This document shows, piece after piece, positions 21,201 through 32,228 of a DNA stretch of 64,000 bases. Source of the DNA: Paraspadella gotoi (lineage: Eukaryota > Chaetognatha); NCBI GenBank assembly GCA_051294375.1, contig CM119265.1:6891489-6955488 (forward strand), read 5' to 3'. The position numbers were made by a program, and so were the translations under genes. How positions within the stretch are numbered: the stretch's first letter is position 1; the number at the start of each line of letters is the position of its first letter. The notes below the pieces were generated by a model that was given only the letters and a program-made list of their open reading frames with translations, was not told the origin of the DNA and made no database searches.

Positions 21201-21467
21201 AAAAAGATTTAAGATAGCCAATCACAATTTGATAAAAATCTTAAATTTGTACATACTTAGAATTTTTTAGCTGAATGTCTTGCTCGCGACTTGGCTAATT
21301 TTATTTTTTCTTCTAAATAGGATCCGGATCCAAAACCTTCTGAGATGCGAGTGCGAAAGGAGAGGCCTCGCTTTCTTCCTAACTTCCTTGTCGATTATTA
21401 CCATGAGAAGTATGGAGGCTCGCGCATTCTGCCGCGCCGGGCCGCAGCTGCCGGTTGCGACAAATGA
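18268..21467 (+). CDS. NDUFB2: NADH dehydrogenase (complex I) subunit NDUFB2 (AGGG subunit)
   Basis: A small single-pass accessory subunit of the complex I membrane arm. Exon 1 (18268-18564) encodes an N-terminal presequence-like part, a Gly run, a membrane segment (SYIMSTFFWYWVFTFFYF) and the family signature GHTPPPDPESFTDEELGIP. I join it, in phase 0, to 21321-21467 after TTTTTTCTTCTAAATAG. That adds 48 residues (DPDPKPSEMRVRK... to a TGA) of clearly coding character. The donor is CAG-GTTACG. Without splicing, exon 1 would run on to a stop at 18651. The family usually ends soon after DEELGIP, so the tail is unusual. Exon 1 is certain; the second exon is tentative. The 2.76-kb intron is full of repeats. 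Confidence 0.75.
18655..18800 (+). mobile_element. MITE family A, short deletion copy
   Basis: The head GCCGGATCTGCTTAACTTTGT joins rapidly to an oppositely oriented tail (TTGAGCAAACAATGTCGGAT, then CTGCCCACGATCATTATCGG). It lies in the proposed NDUFB2 intron. Further family A unit sequence follows at about 18905-18990. Confidence 0.55.
19090..19665 (-). repeat. R1 interspersed repeat, copy 3 (inverted relative to copy 1)
   Basis: Reads as the reverse complement of 1460-2090 over nearly all of its length, from the TTAATATTTTTATGAAGGAT end to the GGGAACCTATACCCTTCATG end. The two copies form an inverted pair 17 kb apart. Confidence 0.75.
19985..20210 (-). mobile_element. hAT-type MITE, partial copy
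   Basis: The inverted relative of 35665-36011. It shares the TAATCACTTAAGAAGTATAA block, the ATGACAGTTTGCTATCTA block and the terminal GCCAACCCTG. The other end is lost in AAAAATTA-rich repeats at 19790-19985. Confidence 0.6.
20394..20600 (-). pseudogene. Coding-like fragment of unknown family
   Basis: An open stretch of 68 codons with GC-richer, protein-like content (contains LYLGMLLYSKLRYDSKMFFD and ends QKEVQGL). It has no ATG start and no acceptor upstream, so it looks like a relic. It lies inside the proposed NDUFB2 intron on the opposite strand. I cannot name its family. Confidence 0.35.
20880..21180 (+). repeat. Interspersed repeat J, copy 1
   Basis: Has a direct relative at about 63380-63670. 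Shared blocks are ATTAATATCYTCWGAAAGC, TAAAWTTWAAAGARAATGA and TTTTTTTAAATATMTGAYCTR-like sequence. Non-coding. Confidence 0.5.
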
Positions 21468-21899
21468 ACTTAATTCATTGTCTATGTAATTTGTAAAAAA
21501 AATGCGTGTCACTTATGACTGTTGAGAGTACTGATAACAATGGCGAGTTGCGGTTTAATTTGCTTTTTCAATTTCAACTCTCTAGGCAAAGTAGAATATA
21601 GAATACACATTGTGCCCCTTAAAAATTGTCTTCAAAGCCGAGCGATAAAATAATACTACGATAAATTCCGTCCTTTCGTCATCACTATGTTGGACATCAA
21701 CTCTCGTTGTGGTTCGTCGATCTTATAACCCCGCTCATCAATTATATCTTTTTAACATGTTATGACGAAACACATATTTCAGAACGTCATTGAGACGAAC
21801 ATTTTAATTTCGTCGACTTCACGAAGTTTCGACAGTCCTCCATCCAAGAAATCTATTTTGTGGCTCATGAGTCCAACTTAGAAAGTGTTGGTTCGTTTT
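21468..21899. other. No gene seen downstream of NDUFB2
   Basis: Moderate GC sequence without an open frame of interest. A TTTCGTCATCAC patch and CGACGAAA-like motifs recur but form no clear structure. No AATAAA is evident within the first 100 bp. Confidence 0.4.
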
Positions 21900-21900
21900 T

Positions 21901-22165
21901 ACTTCGCCAGATGGGTTAAAGACCGACTTGCTATTACATCAATCAATTGTTATTACATCAATCAATTGTTATTGCATCAATCAATTGATATTACTTCAAT
22001 CAATTGCTATTACATCAATCAATTGCTATTACATTAATATATATGCTATTACATCAATCAATTGCTATTACATCAATCAATTACTATTACATCAATAATT
22101 TGTTATTGCATTAATCATTCTTTTTTTTTCAGATTTTTTTATTAATTTTCGGCGAGATCACTATA
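21901..22165 (+). mobile_element. MITE family B, short copy
   Basis: The head TTCGCCAGATGGGTTAAAGA (paired with GACCGACTTG) leads directly into about ten TATTACATCAATCAATTG units (21931-22090). The copy ends with the B tail CGGCGAGATCACTATAC (about 22150-22166). Complementary ends, tandem middle, no protein. Confidence 0.65.
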
Positions 22166-22189
22166 CTTTAAGATTTTTAGTTTTTAGTC

Positions 22190-22575
22190 GGGTCTGATTC
22201 TCGCAGATTCCGACTTTATAATTCATTGTCGGATTGACAGTCCACCCCCACAATTTTGTAAGAACATCAAATTATTATAAATTTTGCAAAAAACATGTCT
22301 CCGTCCGTCCGTCTATCCGTCCGTCCCCCTCTGCAATTACTCGTGATTGGAAGAATGGATTAGAATGAAATTTTGTGTGTGGCTAGGAATTGGTGTGATG
22401 GAGCTGGATATGAAGTTTTGATAGAATCGGGCGAGTCGAAATGAGTTTAAATGGAAAAAAAATTCATGTTTTTTCGAAATCTTTTACTTATATTTAGTCT
22501 AATTATTCTAATTATTAAAAATTAGATAGATAAATTGTGTTTATCTTTTTTTCAGTGTTTTTTTCAAAACTTAAA
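22190..22575 (+). mobile_element. MITE family A, 5' part
   Basis: The palindromic head AGTCGGGTCTGATTCTCGCA pairs with GATTCCGACT. It is followed by the TTATAATTCATTGTCGG block, a CCGTCCGTC microsatellite and one family unit (TACTCGTGATTGG...). The copy stops where the hammerhead dimer begins. Confidence 0.6.
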
Positions 22576-22579
22576 AGCT

Positions 22580-22711
22580 CTGATAAAGGCTTGAATTAAA
22601 GCCGAAACATGTCACTCCGGTAAATAAAAATCGTTGTTGAAAAAAAAATATTTTGATAGATAAATCAAAACACTGATGAAGACTCGAACCTGTCAAGAGT
22701 CGAAACATGTC
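22580..22711 (+). ncRNA. Tandem direct pair of hammerhead ribozymes (Penelope-like terminal repeats)
   Basis: Unit 1 (22580-22613) has CTGATAA, one base off the CTGATGA core, then stem II GGCTT/AAGCC, GAAAC, AT, GTC. Unit 2 (22673-22711) has an intact CTGATGA, stem II GACTC/GAGTC with a ten-base loop, GAAAC, AT, GTC. The units are about 93 bp apart in the same orientation and share the AAATAAAAATCGTTGTT-like spacer. That is the direct-repeat arrangement expected of retrozymes and of tandem Penelope terminal repeats. The first core is probably inactive. Confidence 0.7.
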
Positions 22712-22964
22712 CGTTAATAATGTCAATTACAAATTCCTTGTAAAAAGTAATAAAAACTTACGTTTTCGATGGATAAATTAAAATTTTATTTTATATGTGG
22801 TTATATGATTAAACTGGATATAAATTTTTGATAGAATCGAAGGAGTGGATAAGTGTTTAAATTAAAAAACCAAAAGTCACCTTTACTTAAATTTTTTAAA
22901 AGATTCTCTCTCTATATCTCTCTCTGATTTATTTATTTTATTGATTAGCTGATTGATAATTTTT

Positions 22965-23480
22965 AGTCGGATCTGCTTTCTGAAGATCCCGATTCTATAA
23001 TTCACTTTGTCGGTCCGCCCCCCCCAATGTTGTCGGGCATTCACTTACATCATGTCAGAACATCGAATTATGATAAATTATGCAAAGAAAATGTCTGTCT
23101 GTCTCATTGTGTCTGTCTGTCCGTTCGTCCGTCCCACATTAGCAAAAAGCTCCAAAAACTCGTGATTGAGTGGTTGGATTGGAATGAAATTTTGTGTGTG
23201 GATAGGAAAGTGTGTGATGGAATCGTGCGAGTGGAAATGAGTTAAAATGGAAAAAACATAAGTCTCATTTACTAAAATCTTTTTACATATTTTAACATAT
23301 TTTAACCAATAATTACTCAAATTAATCATAATTGAATTAATAGATTAAGATGAAATTTTGTGTGCGGGTAGGAAAGTGTGTGAAGAAGCGAGATATCAAG
23401 TTTTGACGGAATCGTGCCAGTGAAGATGAGTTTAAATGGAAAAAAACATAAGTCTCATTTACTGGCATACCATTTTTTTG
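22965..23480 (+). mobile_element. MITE family A, 5' part, second adjacent copy
   Basis: Head TTAGTCGGATCTGCTTTCTG, then GATCCCGATTCTATAATTCA and the CGGTCCGCCCC block, a CCGTCCGTCC stretch (about 23100-23135) and two degenerate units with TGAAATTTTGTGTG (23160 and 23345). No tail is found before 23480; a family A tail lies at about 25131-25195. Confidence 0.6.
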
Positions 23481-24212
23481 CTCAAAAACCCTTTTTTCAT
23501 AAAGTTTTATGTAAATCTTTAGAGGGAATACCCTATTTTAAGTTTTTCCAGGTGAAGGAGAAGAGAAACAATATCCATGCATCAAAAAGTTAATCAGATT
23601 TATATTTTTTTTTCTTTTCCTTAAAAAAAACCTTTAATCCAGCAATAAAAAAATTATCATTTATACTATTATGTAAAATCCTTTCTTTTGTCGCGTTTTT
23701 GAATTAGAAAGAGTTTGAAGTTTGAAGCAACAATTTTTTTTAAACAGTGAAAATGTTTTTTTTTTCAATATGTATCTCTCTCTCTCTGGCCTAAACCTAA
23801 CCTCTCTTCCCCTCGACCTCTATCCTTTTCTCAAATCTTTGTTGAAAATTTTTTTCTCTCTCTTTCTCTCTCTCTCTCTTCCCTTACTCACCTAATTCTC
23901 ACTCTCTCTTCCTTTCTCTCCTCTCTCTCCCAAATATTTCTTGTGATGTAAAAAACTGTTGACAATTCATAAATATGGATGAAGACTTGAATTAAAAGTT
24001 GAAACAAGTTCACTGTTTAAAATCTGATACGAATATAAGATCAGTTTTAATAAGCTGTATAAACTTTATTAATTATTTTTTTCTATTGAGTTTCATTTAA
24101 CTTTAGTCCCAAGGGTTTTATAACTAAGACGACTCTTATTCAAACCTTGAGTATATCATATCAAGTTTCATTATAATAAATAATACAGCAATATAAAATT
24201 ATTAAATATTTT
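23481..24212. other. AT/CT-rich region with a degenerate hammerhead relic
   Basis: CT microsatellites (about 23773-23790 and 23857-23932) and a CAAATCTTTGTTGAAAA block recall the PLE interior. Near 23974-24010, GGATGAAGACTTGAATTAAA...GTTGAAACAAGTTC looks like a hammerhead repeat with a damaged CTGATGA core. Probably a decayed PLE. No gene. Confidence 0.45.
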
Positions 24213-24546
24213 ATTGTTTTGACAAGGAATAACATATATTTAGTCTTAAGCAATTCATAGTAGAATTTACAAATTCATTTTTATTACTTTCATGCGAATA
24301 TTTTGATTCTTATTAACAAATCATTTTTCAAGGCAGTTCTTTTGTATTTTGCTCCTCTCTCTTTCTCTCTCTCTCTCTCTACCTGACTTTTTCTGGAACA
24401 ATTTACTTTTACTCTGGACTGCCTTTAAAAATGATTAGTTCATAAGAATCAAAATGTTGGCAAAAAAGTAAGAATATTATACTTATAAATCCCACCACGA
24501 ATTGCTTAATACTAAATATTTTTTTATTCCTTGTCAAAAAAAAAGT
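24213..24546. repeat. Foldback repeat with CT-microsatellite centre
   Basis: Arms of about 130 bp (24213-24345 and 24415-24546) are inverted copies. They share TTGACAAGGAATAA, AAGCAATTC, TTTTGATTCTTAT and AAGGCAGT blocks. A CTCTCTTTCTCTCTC tract sits at the centre. The layout resembles PLE3, but no hammerhead core is present. Confidence 0.65.
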
Positions 24547-25339
24547 TTATATGCTTAATACTAAATCATTATCTCCTGTGCATATGAAGTCTCTTCAACA
24601 ATGAATAAAGAAATAATATTAATTCTGAATTTTAACAGTTACTAAAAAAGTATCTTTTGTAACTGATATTTATTTTGTCTATATAGAGCTATGATAGTTT
24701 TTTATGATTATATAATTCTTTGTGATACAACCATTATATTTATAGTAGATCAAGAACTATTAATATTGCGTATTTTATCAGTTTTTGAGCGTCTTTTTCG
24801 GTTTTGGACACGCCCACTATGGGTAAGAACATTTTTAAAAAAAAATTTTAAAGTAAAACTTATTAAATAATGAGAGTAACTTAAAATTTAGGCAATTATT
24901 ATTTTTATAAAACTATTTTCTTATCTTGCAATTAAAGAAAAGAGAAAAATTCCATGTTGTAGTCAACGTCAACTTCCGGTCAATTGTGCGTAGGTCTAAC
25001 CCAAAATCTGATTGAGGACACCTTGTTAATCGTTTTACGCACTTAAAATTATACTAGAAACTGTACAGGATTGTGAAAATTTTCGACTGAATGGTTAAAA
25101 AAAAAACAGTGTACTCATCATGACTTATCTGTTTAGCTGCTTACCGCTAAGTTATCGCAGGCAGATCCGACATTGTTTGCTCAAACTGGTTAATTGTAAA
25201 TTAGTTATCGGATTAGCGAAGTAACAATTGTATACTTTCCATATTTTGTCGTACATAGTATTTCGCAATTATATTTTTAATGATTTTCTTATGATTACGA
25301 ATATTTAAATATATATTTAATTTCTTTAGTTTGGTAAAA
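24547..25339. other. Upstream region of DDX47 with a family A tail
   Basis: No gene is supported at 24547-25130. 25131-25195 is a family A tail (GCTGCTTACCGCTAAG, then GCAGATCCGACATTGTTTGC). The tract TTTAATTTCTTTAG ends at 25329, ten bases before the DDX47 ATG, and may be a trans-splice acceptor. Confidence 0.45.
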
Positions 25340-27207
25340 ATGGCCAACATAGTTGCAAACATTAAGAAAAACGTTAAAAAACATACCGCCTCGCAAATAG
25401 CGTGCGCCGGGGACAACGACGGGGATGATCACGAATCTGATGCTACTTGGGATTCGATCGGCGTCGGCGATACACTTCGCCAAGCTATCCTGCAGATGAA
25501 ATGGAGCAAGCCCTCAAAAATTCAAAAAGAAGCTATTCCTCCAGCGCTACAAGTAATTAACAAAATTCATTATTTACGCTCAATGCTCAAACTGTAAATT
25601 CATATATCTATATCATTTCGCTTACAATTTTTACAGAAAAGGGACATTATCGGTTTGGCGGAAACTGGTTCAGGAAAGACCGGTGCATTCGCCATACCCA
25701 TTGTTCAGACGCTGCTGGAAAACCCCCAAAGACTATACGCCCTTATCTTGACTCCAACTCGGGAGTTGGCCTTTCAAATATCCGAGCAGTTCGAAGCTCT
25801 TGGAGCCTCAATTGGTCTTAAGACGGCAGTTATTGTTGGTTAGTATGTAGTTGTTTTTTAATTAGTTAACAACGAAAAATCAAGAAAGAAATTAATACAG
25901 CAAATATAAGCTCAGTTAACAATAATTTTTAGTCCCTGCAGTAAATGAAATTAAATAAATTATAAAGTGAGGTTCATTGTTATAATCTCGGCAATTTATT
26001 TACAGGCGGTATGGACATGGTTTCACAAGCTTTGATGCTTGCCAAAAAACCCCATATTATCGTGGCGACTCCTGGGCGACTTGTTGACCACTTCAAAAAT
26101 ACTAAAGGATTCAATCTCAAGCAATTAAAATTTCTGGTCATGGATGAAGCTGATAGAATCCTTAACATGGATTTCGAGGCTGAGGTAAGTTTAAATTTTA
26201 TGACAGTTTCTCTTTAAATTCAACATTTCGTTTTTAACTCATTTTTGACTCTTTCGTCGTGTTCTTTACTAGATTGACGAAATTCTTCGTCAAATTCCGC
26301 GAGACCGGCGAACGTATCTCTATTCTGCGACAATGACCAAGAAAGTGGCGAAGCTCCAACGAGCATCGCTCTCTGACCCCGTAAAAGTATCGGTCTCTTC
26401 CAAGTACCAGACGGTGGACACTTTGCTGCAACATTATCTCTTTATTCCTTTAAAATACAAGGTAAGATATGTTATTTCGATATATTTATTTTGATATTAT
26501 TTTTTTTTTAATTTGTCTCTTGAAAATCTGATTTTGACAGGAAGTTTATTTGGTTCATTTATTGAACGAGATGTCTGGTAATTCGTTCATGGTCTTTTGC
26601 TCCACCTGCGCCGGGACGCAAACGATTGCACTTTTACTTCGTAATCTCGGCTTCTTGGCGATTCCACTTCACGGTCAAATGGCTCAGAACAAGCGACTTG
26701 CAGCCTTGAATAAGTTTAAAGGTTCATATATTGATATTTTTGTCTGATTTTGTCAGATTTTGTCAGATTTTGTCTCACCATATTCATTGTACAGCAAAGA
26801 ACCGTTCCATTCTCATTTCCACGGACGTCGCATCCCGTGGCCTCGACATTCCTCACGTAGATGTCGTTGTCAACTACGACATCCCGACTCATTCTAAAGA
26901 CTACATTCACCGAGTGGGTCGAACGGCGCGCGCCGGCCGATCGGGCAAGAGCATCACTTTTGTTACTCAATACGACGTCGAGCTTTATCAGCGCATAGAA
27001 CAACTTATCGGAAAACAGCTTCCCCTCTACCAGACTGAGGAGCAGGAAGTCATGGTTCTGCTAGAACGAGTCATCGAAGCTCAGCGTTTGGCGAAGATGG
27101 AGATGGCGGAGGGGGACAAAAAGAAGAAGAGAAGACTGGGTGGAGATGATGAGGACGAAAGAGACGTGCGAAACGGAGGGGGAAAGAAAAAGCGGAAAAA
27201 GAACTAA
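25340..27207 (+). CDS. DDX47: DEAD-box RNA helicase DDX47 (yeast Rrp3)
   Basis: A nucleolar ATP-dependent RNA helicase needed for early 18S rRNA processing. Six exons (25340-25552, 25637-25838, 26006-26184, 26273-26461, 26541-26721, 26795-27207) join in phase to 458 residues, the usual family length. Motifs: [10 protein letters not shown] (77-86), PTREL (111-115), TPGR (160-163), DEAD (185-188), SAT (216-218), [10 protein letters not shown] (330-339) and [10 protein letters not shown] (360-369). A Lys/Arg-rich tail KKKKRR...KKKRKKN follows, as expected of a nucleolar protein. The Q motif ([12 protein letters not shown]) precedes motif I. Two of the five donors are GTT (GTTAGT, GTTCAT). AATAAA lies at 27283. 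The next same-strand gene is DHX9. Confidence 0.95.
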
Positions 27208-27282
27208 ATTTTTACGTTGTTAAGTCATCGTATCCGTTTTTGTTACATTTTCTAGATTTTATGGAGAGAATATTTTGTGTGT

Positions 27283-27288
27283 AATAAA
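27283..27288 (+). promoter_or_regulatory. Polyadenylation signal of DDX47
   Basis: AATAAA lies 75 bp after the DDX47 stop, within GTGTGTAATAAACATTT, a typical signal position. Confidence 0.6.
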
Positions 27289-27383
27289 CATTTTCTCATG
27301 ACCAAATCATTGTTATTTTAAATACTACTCGAAATGGGCGTCTGTAGCGCCAACTGAGAAGACGATCGTGGTTCCTCGGATTA

Positions 27384-27925
27384 CACGGATTTCAAATAGG
27401 AGTGAAATGAAAAAATCAAATACTTTAGCAACTTAAGATTTTGCGTGCTGGTAGAAAAATCGCTGACGTTTTTTATTTTTTAACTCCCAGAAGTTCAGCT
27501 TGCTTACTTTCTTAGTTATTTATGTGCTCAACAATATAATAGTGAAATTTTAAAGGAATTTTTTTGCATTTGAAAAGGACCTTTCTGTTATTAGATATAT
27601 TTTTATAAAAAAATGAAACGTTGAAAAATTTTGGTTCATCTTACAGAAATAGACATTGGAATGTTAGAATGTCAAAAGCTTTTTCACAACCACAATGACA
27701 GCCATTTTCATTTTATGGATTTTCTAGTTAAAACATATAGAAAATAAAAATTTATGCGTTTAAAAAAATTGTGAAAAAAAATTATCTGGCATCTCTGCTT
27801 TATAGAAACATAAACGTCAGGGAATTTTTTAAATAATAAAATGAATAAATATTAATCACATTCAGTCAGTTAGGTCTTAGGAGTTATAACAACTCTTTTC
27901 ATTTCACTCCCATTTGAAATCCGTG
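27384..27925. mobile_element. TA-flanked MITE between DDX47 and DHX9
   Basis: The ends CACGGATTTCAAATAGGAG and CTCCCATTTGAAATCCGTG are inverted copies, flanked by TA on both sides (27382-27383 and 27926-27927). It is 542 bp long and non-coding. Its left half is the inverted relative of 7080-7317, and an inner part relates to 3540-3612. The TA duplication fits a Tc1/mariner-type family. It sits about 210 bp upstream of the DHX9 start. Confidence 0.65.
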
Positions 27926-28136
27926 TAAATAAATATATCCCATTTGAAATATGAATATAATTTGTTTATTTTTAACATTTAAACTAAAATGGTCCATTAA
28001 AAAGAATCCGAGAATGCACAAACTACTAATGATTGGTTGCTCAGTAAGTTATTGTCGATTTGTAACCATTAGTTTACATTTTTTTTTTAGTCATTTTGGC
28101 TACATTAAAACGTTGAATTCCATTAATAAATCAACA

Positions 28137-31100
28137 ATGGGTGAAAACGAATCTCAGTTAAAAGGATGGCTTTACGGGTGGCTCGGAAAACGCGGCGTTA
28201 CTCCCGACTACAGTATGCGTCAGACTATGACCAAGAACAAACAGACCCGTTTTATATCCGAGCTTCGCGTCGATGGCTTCAATTATGTCGGTCATGGAAA
28301 CTCCTCAAATAAGAAGGACGCACAAACCAATGCCGCTCGTGACTTTTGCCAGTTTCTTGTCCGAACAAAAGAGTTAAAGCCAGAGGATGTTCCAGGGTTG
28401 CAACCCACTGCCACAGAGTTCATCGGGAACGCTCCTGTAGAGAATCCCGATGACAAAGAGGCGAACCGGACGTCACTTCCCTTTGCACCCATGCCGCATC
28501 AGTCTGTCGGCGCTGCTTTGGGTCTCACAGGTGCCGCCGGACCCAACTTAGATGTGGCGCCGTATCAACGCGGTCCACCACAGGAGTACCTGGCCAAAAT
28601 CGCGCTGCAGCAGCAAAAGCGCGTTGAGGATGCTGAGGATCTTGATATGACAGCCACCAAACATGGGAACTGGACGTTAGAAAATGCTAAAAGCAAATTA
28701 CACCAGTTTATGCAGGTTAATCGAATTTCTACTGACTACAAATATTCCGCTTTTGGCTCAGATCATTCGAAATCATTCGCTGCCGAGATGTCTTTTTATG
28801 TCAAGAGTATCAAGAAGACTGTGCAAGCTAAAGAGCATGGATCAAACAAACAGATGGCTTCCAAGGCTTGTGCGCTCTCTTTGGTGCGACAGTTATTTCA
28901 TCTTGGCGCCGTCGAAGCTTTTTGTGGAACTTTGGCGCGAAAGAAGGAAGTTGATGCGATGCCCCCATTCGCAGTTGGAACTAATTCTGCTCTTAAGGAA
29001 AAACTCATTGCATTTGTGAAAAAGATGCAGCTTAAAGTTGCAGCAGCCCCCAATGAAGGGTCAGAACCTGCGAATCTAATAATCGGTGATCGACTAAAGG
29101 ATTTTGAAACTAATAAACCACAGCGTGGGGGCGTTGTCGCTTGGTCTCCACCAGCGCCTAATTGGAACCCATGGACCGGATGCAATATTGATGAAGGCCC
29201 TTTGTCTTACACACCTCTGGCTGATATTTCCAGGGATCTTCGAGAGGCACAAGTTCAACGCGTTCAGCATGATGAGCAGTTACGCGCCATTGGACAGGAA
29301 CGATGCAAGCTGCCAGTTTTCCAATTTCGACAGTCCATTCTTGACATAATCGAAAAAAATACCGTTGTTATCATCAGGGGGGCCACTGGATGTGGGAAAA
29401 CCACCCAGGTACCTCAATATATTTTAGAAGATTGGATTGATAAATATAAAGGAGGGGAATGTAATATTATTGTGACACAACCACGCCGCATTTCCGCCGT
29501 ATCCGTGGCGGAGCGCATGGCCGAGGAAAGATGCGAGGAATTGGGCCAATCAACCGGCTACAGTGTTCGTTTTGAATCTTGGCTTCCACGTCCATATGGA
29601 AGTACCCTTTTTTGCACAGTTGGCGTTCTACTCAGGAAGTTAGAAGGAGGCCTGAGAGGTGTAAGCCATGTAATCGTCGATGAAATTCACGAGCGAGACT
29701 TAAATTCTGACTTTTTACTAGTCTTGTTGCGGGACATGGTGAAGGCATTCCCAGATATGAAGGTCATACTAATGTCAGCGACTATTGATACATCACTTTT
29801 TAGTGAATATTTTGGGGGTTGTCCAATTGTTGAGGTCTACGGTCGAACACATCCAGTTCAAGAGTATTATCTTGAAGACTGTATCCAGATGACGAGCTTC
29901 GTTGCCCCGCCGCCAAAGAAAAAAGCTAACAAAACAAACAAGGATGATTCTGACGAAGAAATGCCAGACGAAGACCCGGCCCTGAGTGAGAATCTTAACA
30001 AAGTGTGTGCTGCTGATTATCATGAGCAAACGAAACGTCAAATGTCGGTTCTAAGTGAGAAGGAGATCTCTTTCGAGTTAATTGAATCCTTACTTAAATA
30101 CGTCAAAAGTCTCAACACTCCGGGTGCGGTCCTGATTTTTTTGCCTGGGTGGAATCTTATCTTTGCTTTAATGCGCTATTTACAGGAGCATCCGTTATTT
30201 GGGACGGCTTCGTACAAGATTTTGCCTCTTCATTCGCAAGTGCCAAGAGAAGATCAGCATAGGGTTTTTGAAGTTGTTCCTTCAGGCGTTACTAAGATTA
30301 TTCTTTCCACGAACATTGCCGAAACATCTATCACAATCAATGATGTTGTCTACGTAATCGACTCTTGCAAGGCCAAAATGAAGCTGTTTACCTCGCACAA
30401 TAACATGACCAACTACGCCACTGTCTGGGCTGCTAAAAACAACTTGCTCCAAAGACGAGGACGGGCCGGCCGTGTTCGCCCCGGCTTTTGTTTTCATCTA
30501 TGTTCTCGAGCCAGATTTGAAAAACTCGATGAGCATATGACGCCCGAGATTTTCAGGACTCCTCTGCACGAAGTTGCTCTGGCAATTAAGCTCCTGCGCT
30601 TGGGTTCGATCAAGGATTTTTTGAGCAAAGCGATGGAGCCTCCGCCCATTGATGCAGTGACCGAGGCAGAATTAACTTTACGTGAAATGAACGCCCTGGA
30701 TGAGAACTATGAGCTGACTCCACTTGGAGCTATTCTGGCGCGCCTCCCGATCGAGCCACATCTTGGAAAGATGATTGTTCTTGGATGTATTTTAGGAGTC
30801 GGTGACGCCGTCTGCACAATCGCTGCTGCATCCACGTTTCCCGAACCGTTTCTTACATTTGGAAAAAGATTACCGCAGATGCATCGGAGGTTTTCCGGGA
30901 CACGTTATTCGGATCACGTTGCTCTCTTGTCCGTTCAGCACTCTTGGGAGGAGTCAAGAACAGGAGGTGAGGAACAGGAGTTTAGGTTCTGTGATACGAA
31001 GTCGCTGGCAATGCCTATTTTGAGAATGACCTGCGAAGCCAAGAACCAGATTCGTGATATCCTCATCAACTCTGGTTTCCCGGAAAGTGCCGTGGCCCCT

Positions 31101-31868
31101 ATAAATTTTAACTACAACGGACCGGATATCAAGCTCGACCTACTCATATCAATCCTCGTCATGGGACTCTATCCGAACGTCTGCTTTCACAAAGACAAGC
31201 GCCGTTTAATTACCATGGGGGGGAAGCCAGCGCTCATACACAAAAACTCCGTCAACTGCTCATCTTTCGATACGACCTTCCCCAGTCCGTTTTTCGTGTT
31301 TGGCGAGAAGATCCGCACCCGCGCGGTCTCGGCTAAACAGATGACCATGGTAAATCCCCTGCAGCTTCTGCTTTTCGGGTGCAGCAGATGTACATCTGAC
31401 GGACAAGGTCTGGTGGTTATGGACAATTGGATAAAATTGCAACTAGAACATGAATTGGCGGCAAGTATACTGGCTCTGAGGCCTGTCATCGACGCGCTGC
31501 TCGTGAGGTGCTCTGAAAATCCCGAGAGCATGTCGACCCCTGATGAGACAGACGGCGAACTCGTAGCATTGATTCAAGAACTGTCATCTCAAGATGCGGC
31601 GGACTATGGTATTGATCGAGCCGTCTCTAACCCTACCTCCGATTTTGGCCCACCACCTGCGAAATTTTCACGTGGAGGAAGTTTTGCTCCGAGGGGCGGA
31701 TTCAGGGGTGGTTATCGAGGCGGTTTTAACGAAAACTTTGGACCGAGGGTCCCAGGATTCAGTCGAGGTTTCCGTCCCTTATTTGCTGTAAGATCGAGAG
31801 GATATGCTGGTCCGAGGGGATTCGGTGGGAGCAAGTTTGGCGGTGGGAGAGGACGAGGATTAATGTGA
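28137..31868 (+). CDS. DHX9: ATP-dependent RNA helicase A, DHX9 / maleless
   Basis: A DExH helicase that unwinds double-stranded RNA and RNA-DNA hybrids and acts in transcription, RNA processing and, in flies, dosage compensation. One uninterrupted coding exon of 1,243 residues, close to the family length. dsRBD1 at about 5-75 ([12 protein letters not shown]), dsRBD2 at about 177-258 ([19 protein letters not shown]), Walker [10 protein letters not shown] at about 415-423, DEIH at 515-518, SAT at 547-549, QRRGRAGR at 772-779, then HA2/OB regions. The tail, from about residue 1177, is Gly/Arg-rich ([19 protein letters not shown]). I chose the ATG at 28137 because the family begins MGD/MGE; the frame is open further upstream, but a TTTTTTTTTAG acceptor ends at 28090. 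Confidence 0.95.
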   Translation: MGENESQLKGWLYGWLGKRGVTPDYSMRQTMTKNKQTRFISELRVDGFNYVGHGNSSNKKDAQTNAARDFCQFLVRTKELKPEDVPGLQPTATEFIGNAPVENPDDKEANRTSLPFAPMPHQSVGAALGLTGAAGPNLDVAPYQRGPPQEYLAKIALQQQKRVEDAEDLDMTATKHGNWTLENAKSKLHQFMQVNRISTDYKYSAFGSDHSKSFAAEMSFYVKSIKKTVQAKEHGSNKQMASKACALSLVRQLFHLGAVEAFCGTLARKKEVDAMPPFAVGTNSALKEKLIAFVKKMQLKVAAAPNEGSEPANLIIGDRLKDFETNKPQRGGVVAWSPPAPNWNPWTGCNIDEGPLSYTPLADISRDLREAQVQRVQHDEQLRAIGQERCKLPVFQFRQSILDIIEKNTVVIIRGATGCGKTTQVPQYILEDWIDKYKGGECNIIVTQPRRISAVSVAERMAEERCEELGQSTGYSVRFESWLPRPYGSTLFCTVGVLLRKLEGGLRGVSHVIVDEIHERDLNSDFLLVLLRDMVKAFPDMKVILMSATIDTSLFSEYFGGCPIVEVYGRTHPVQEYYLEDCIQMTSFVAPPPKKKANKTNKDDSDEEMPDEDPALSENLNKVCAADYHEQTKRQMSVLSEKEISFELIESLLKYVKSLNTPGAVLIFLPGWNLIFALMRYLQEHPLFGTASYKILPLHSQVPREDQHRVFEVVPSGVTKIILSTNIAETSITINDVVYVIDSCKAKMKLFTSHNNMTNYATVWAAKNNLLQRRGRAGRVRPGFCFHLCSRARFEKLDEHMTPEIFRTPLHEVALAIKLLRLGSIKDFLSKAMEPPPIDAVTEAELTLREMNALDENYELTPLGAILARLPIEPHLGKMIVLGCILGVGDAVCTIAAASTFPEPFLTFGKRLPQMHRRFSGTRYSDHVALLSVQHSWEESRTGGEEQEFRFCDTKSLAMPILRMTCEAKNQIRDILINSGFPESAVAPINFNYNGPDIKLDLLISILVMGLYPNVCFHKDKRRLITMGGKPALIHKNSVNCSSFDTTFPSPFFVFGEKIRTRAVSAKQMTMVNPLQLLLFGCSRCTSDGQGLVVMDNWIKLQLEHELAASILALRPVIDALLVRCSENPESMSTPDETDGELVALIQELSSQDAADYGIDRAVSNPTSDFGPPPAKFSRGGSFAPRGGFRGGYRGGFNENFGPRVPGFSRGFRPLFAVRSRGYAGPRGFGGSKFGGGRGRGLM

Positions 31869-32228
31869 AATACGCTTGAATGTCATCGTTAGATTTTTAT
31901 CTATCAAATTTCTTAAGTTCGATCTTTTCCGAAGATTTCAATGTCTTATTTTTGTGTTTATTTTTGTGTACAGCCCAAGAAATATTGTTAGTAACCCACC
32001 CCAAAATTAAGTTCTTTTCTCAACTGTCATTTAAAATGTTAATGCTTTTCTTGTTAAAACAAGTTTGAGCAAACAATGCCGGATCTGCCAACAGTCATTA
32101 GCAGTAATTAATTAATCAATTAAAACCATTGAAAATATATTTGAGATATTCCAATTTTCGGGGTCGTTGCTGACTGTGTTGTCGTTGGTCATGTTCGGTA
32201 ATTTTATTTGATAATACTAAGTCCATTT
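31869..32228. other. DHX9 3' flank with a family A tail
   Basis: No gene. At 32055-32110 is a family A tail in reverse orientation (AAGTTTGAGCAAACAATGCC, GGATCTGCC). No AATAAA was spotted close to the DHX9 stop. Confidence 0.45.

Noticed and set aside
22920-24400. CRISPR-like arrays in the short tandem repeats of families A and B
   Set aside because: The units are contiguous tandem or degenerate minisatellites without regular unique spacers, in a eukaryotic genome.
27951-28136. 62-residue N-terminal extension of DHX9
   Set aside because: The extension is AT-biased, contains a pyrimidine-AG acceptor at 28090, and the family begins at the [15 protein letters not shown] start.
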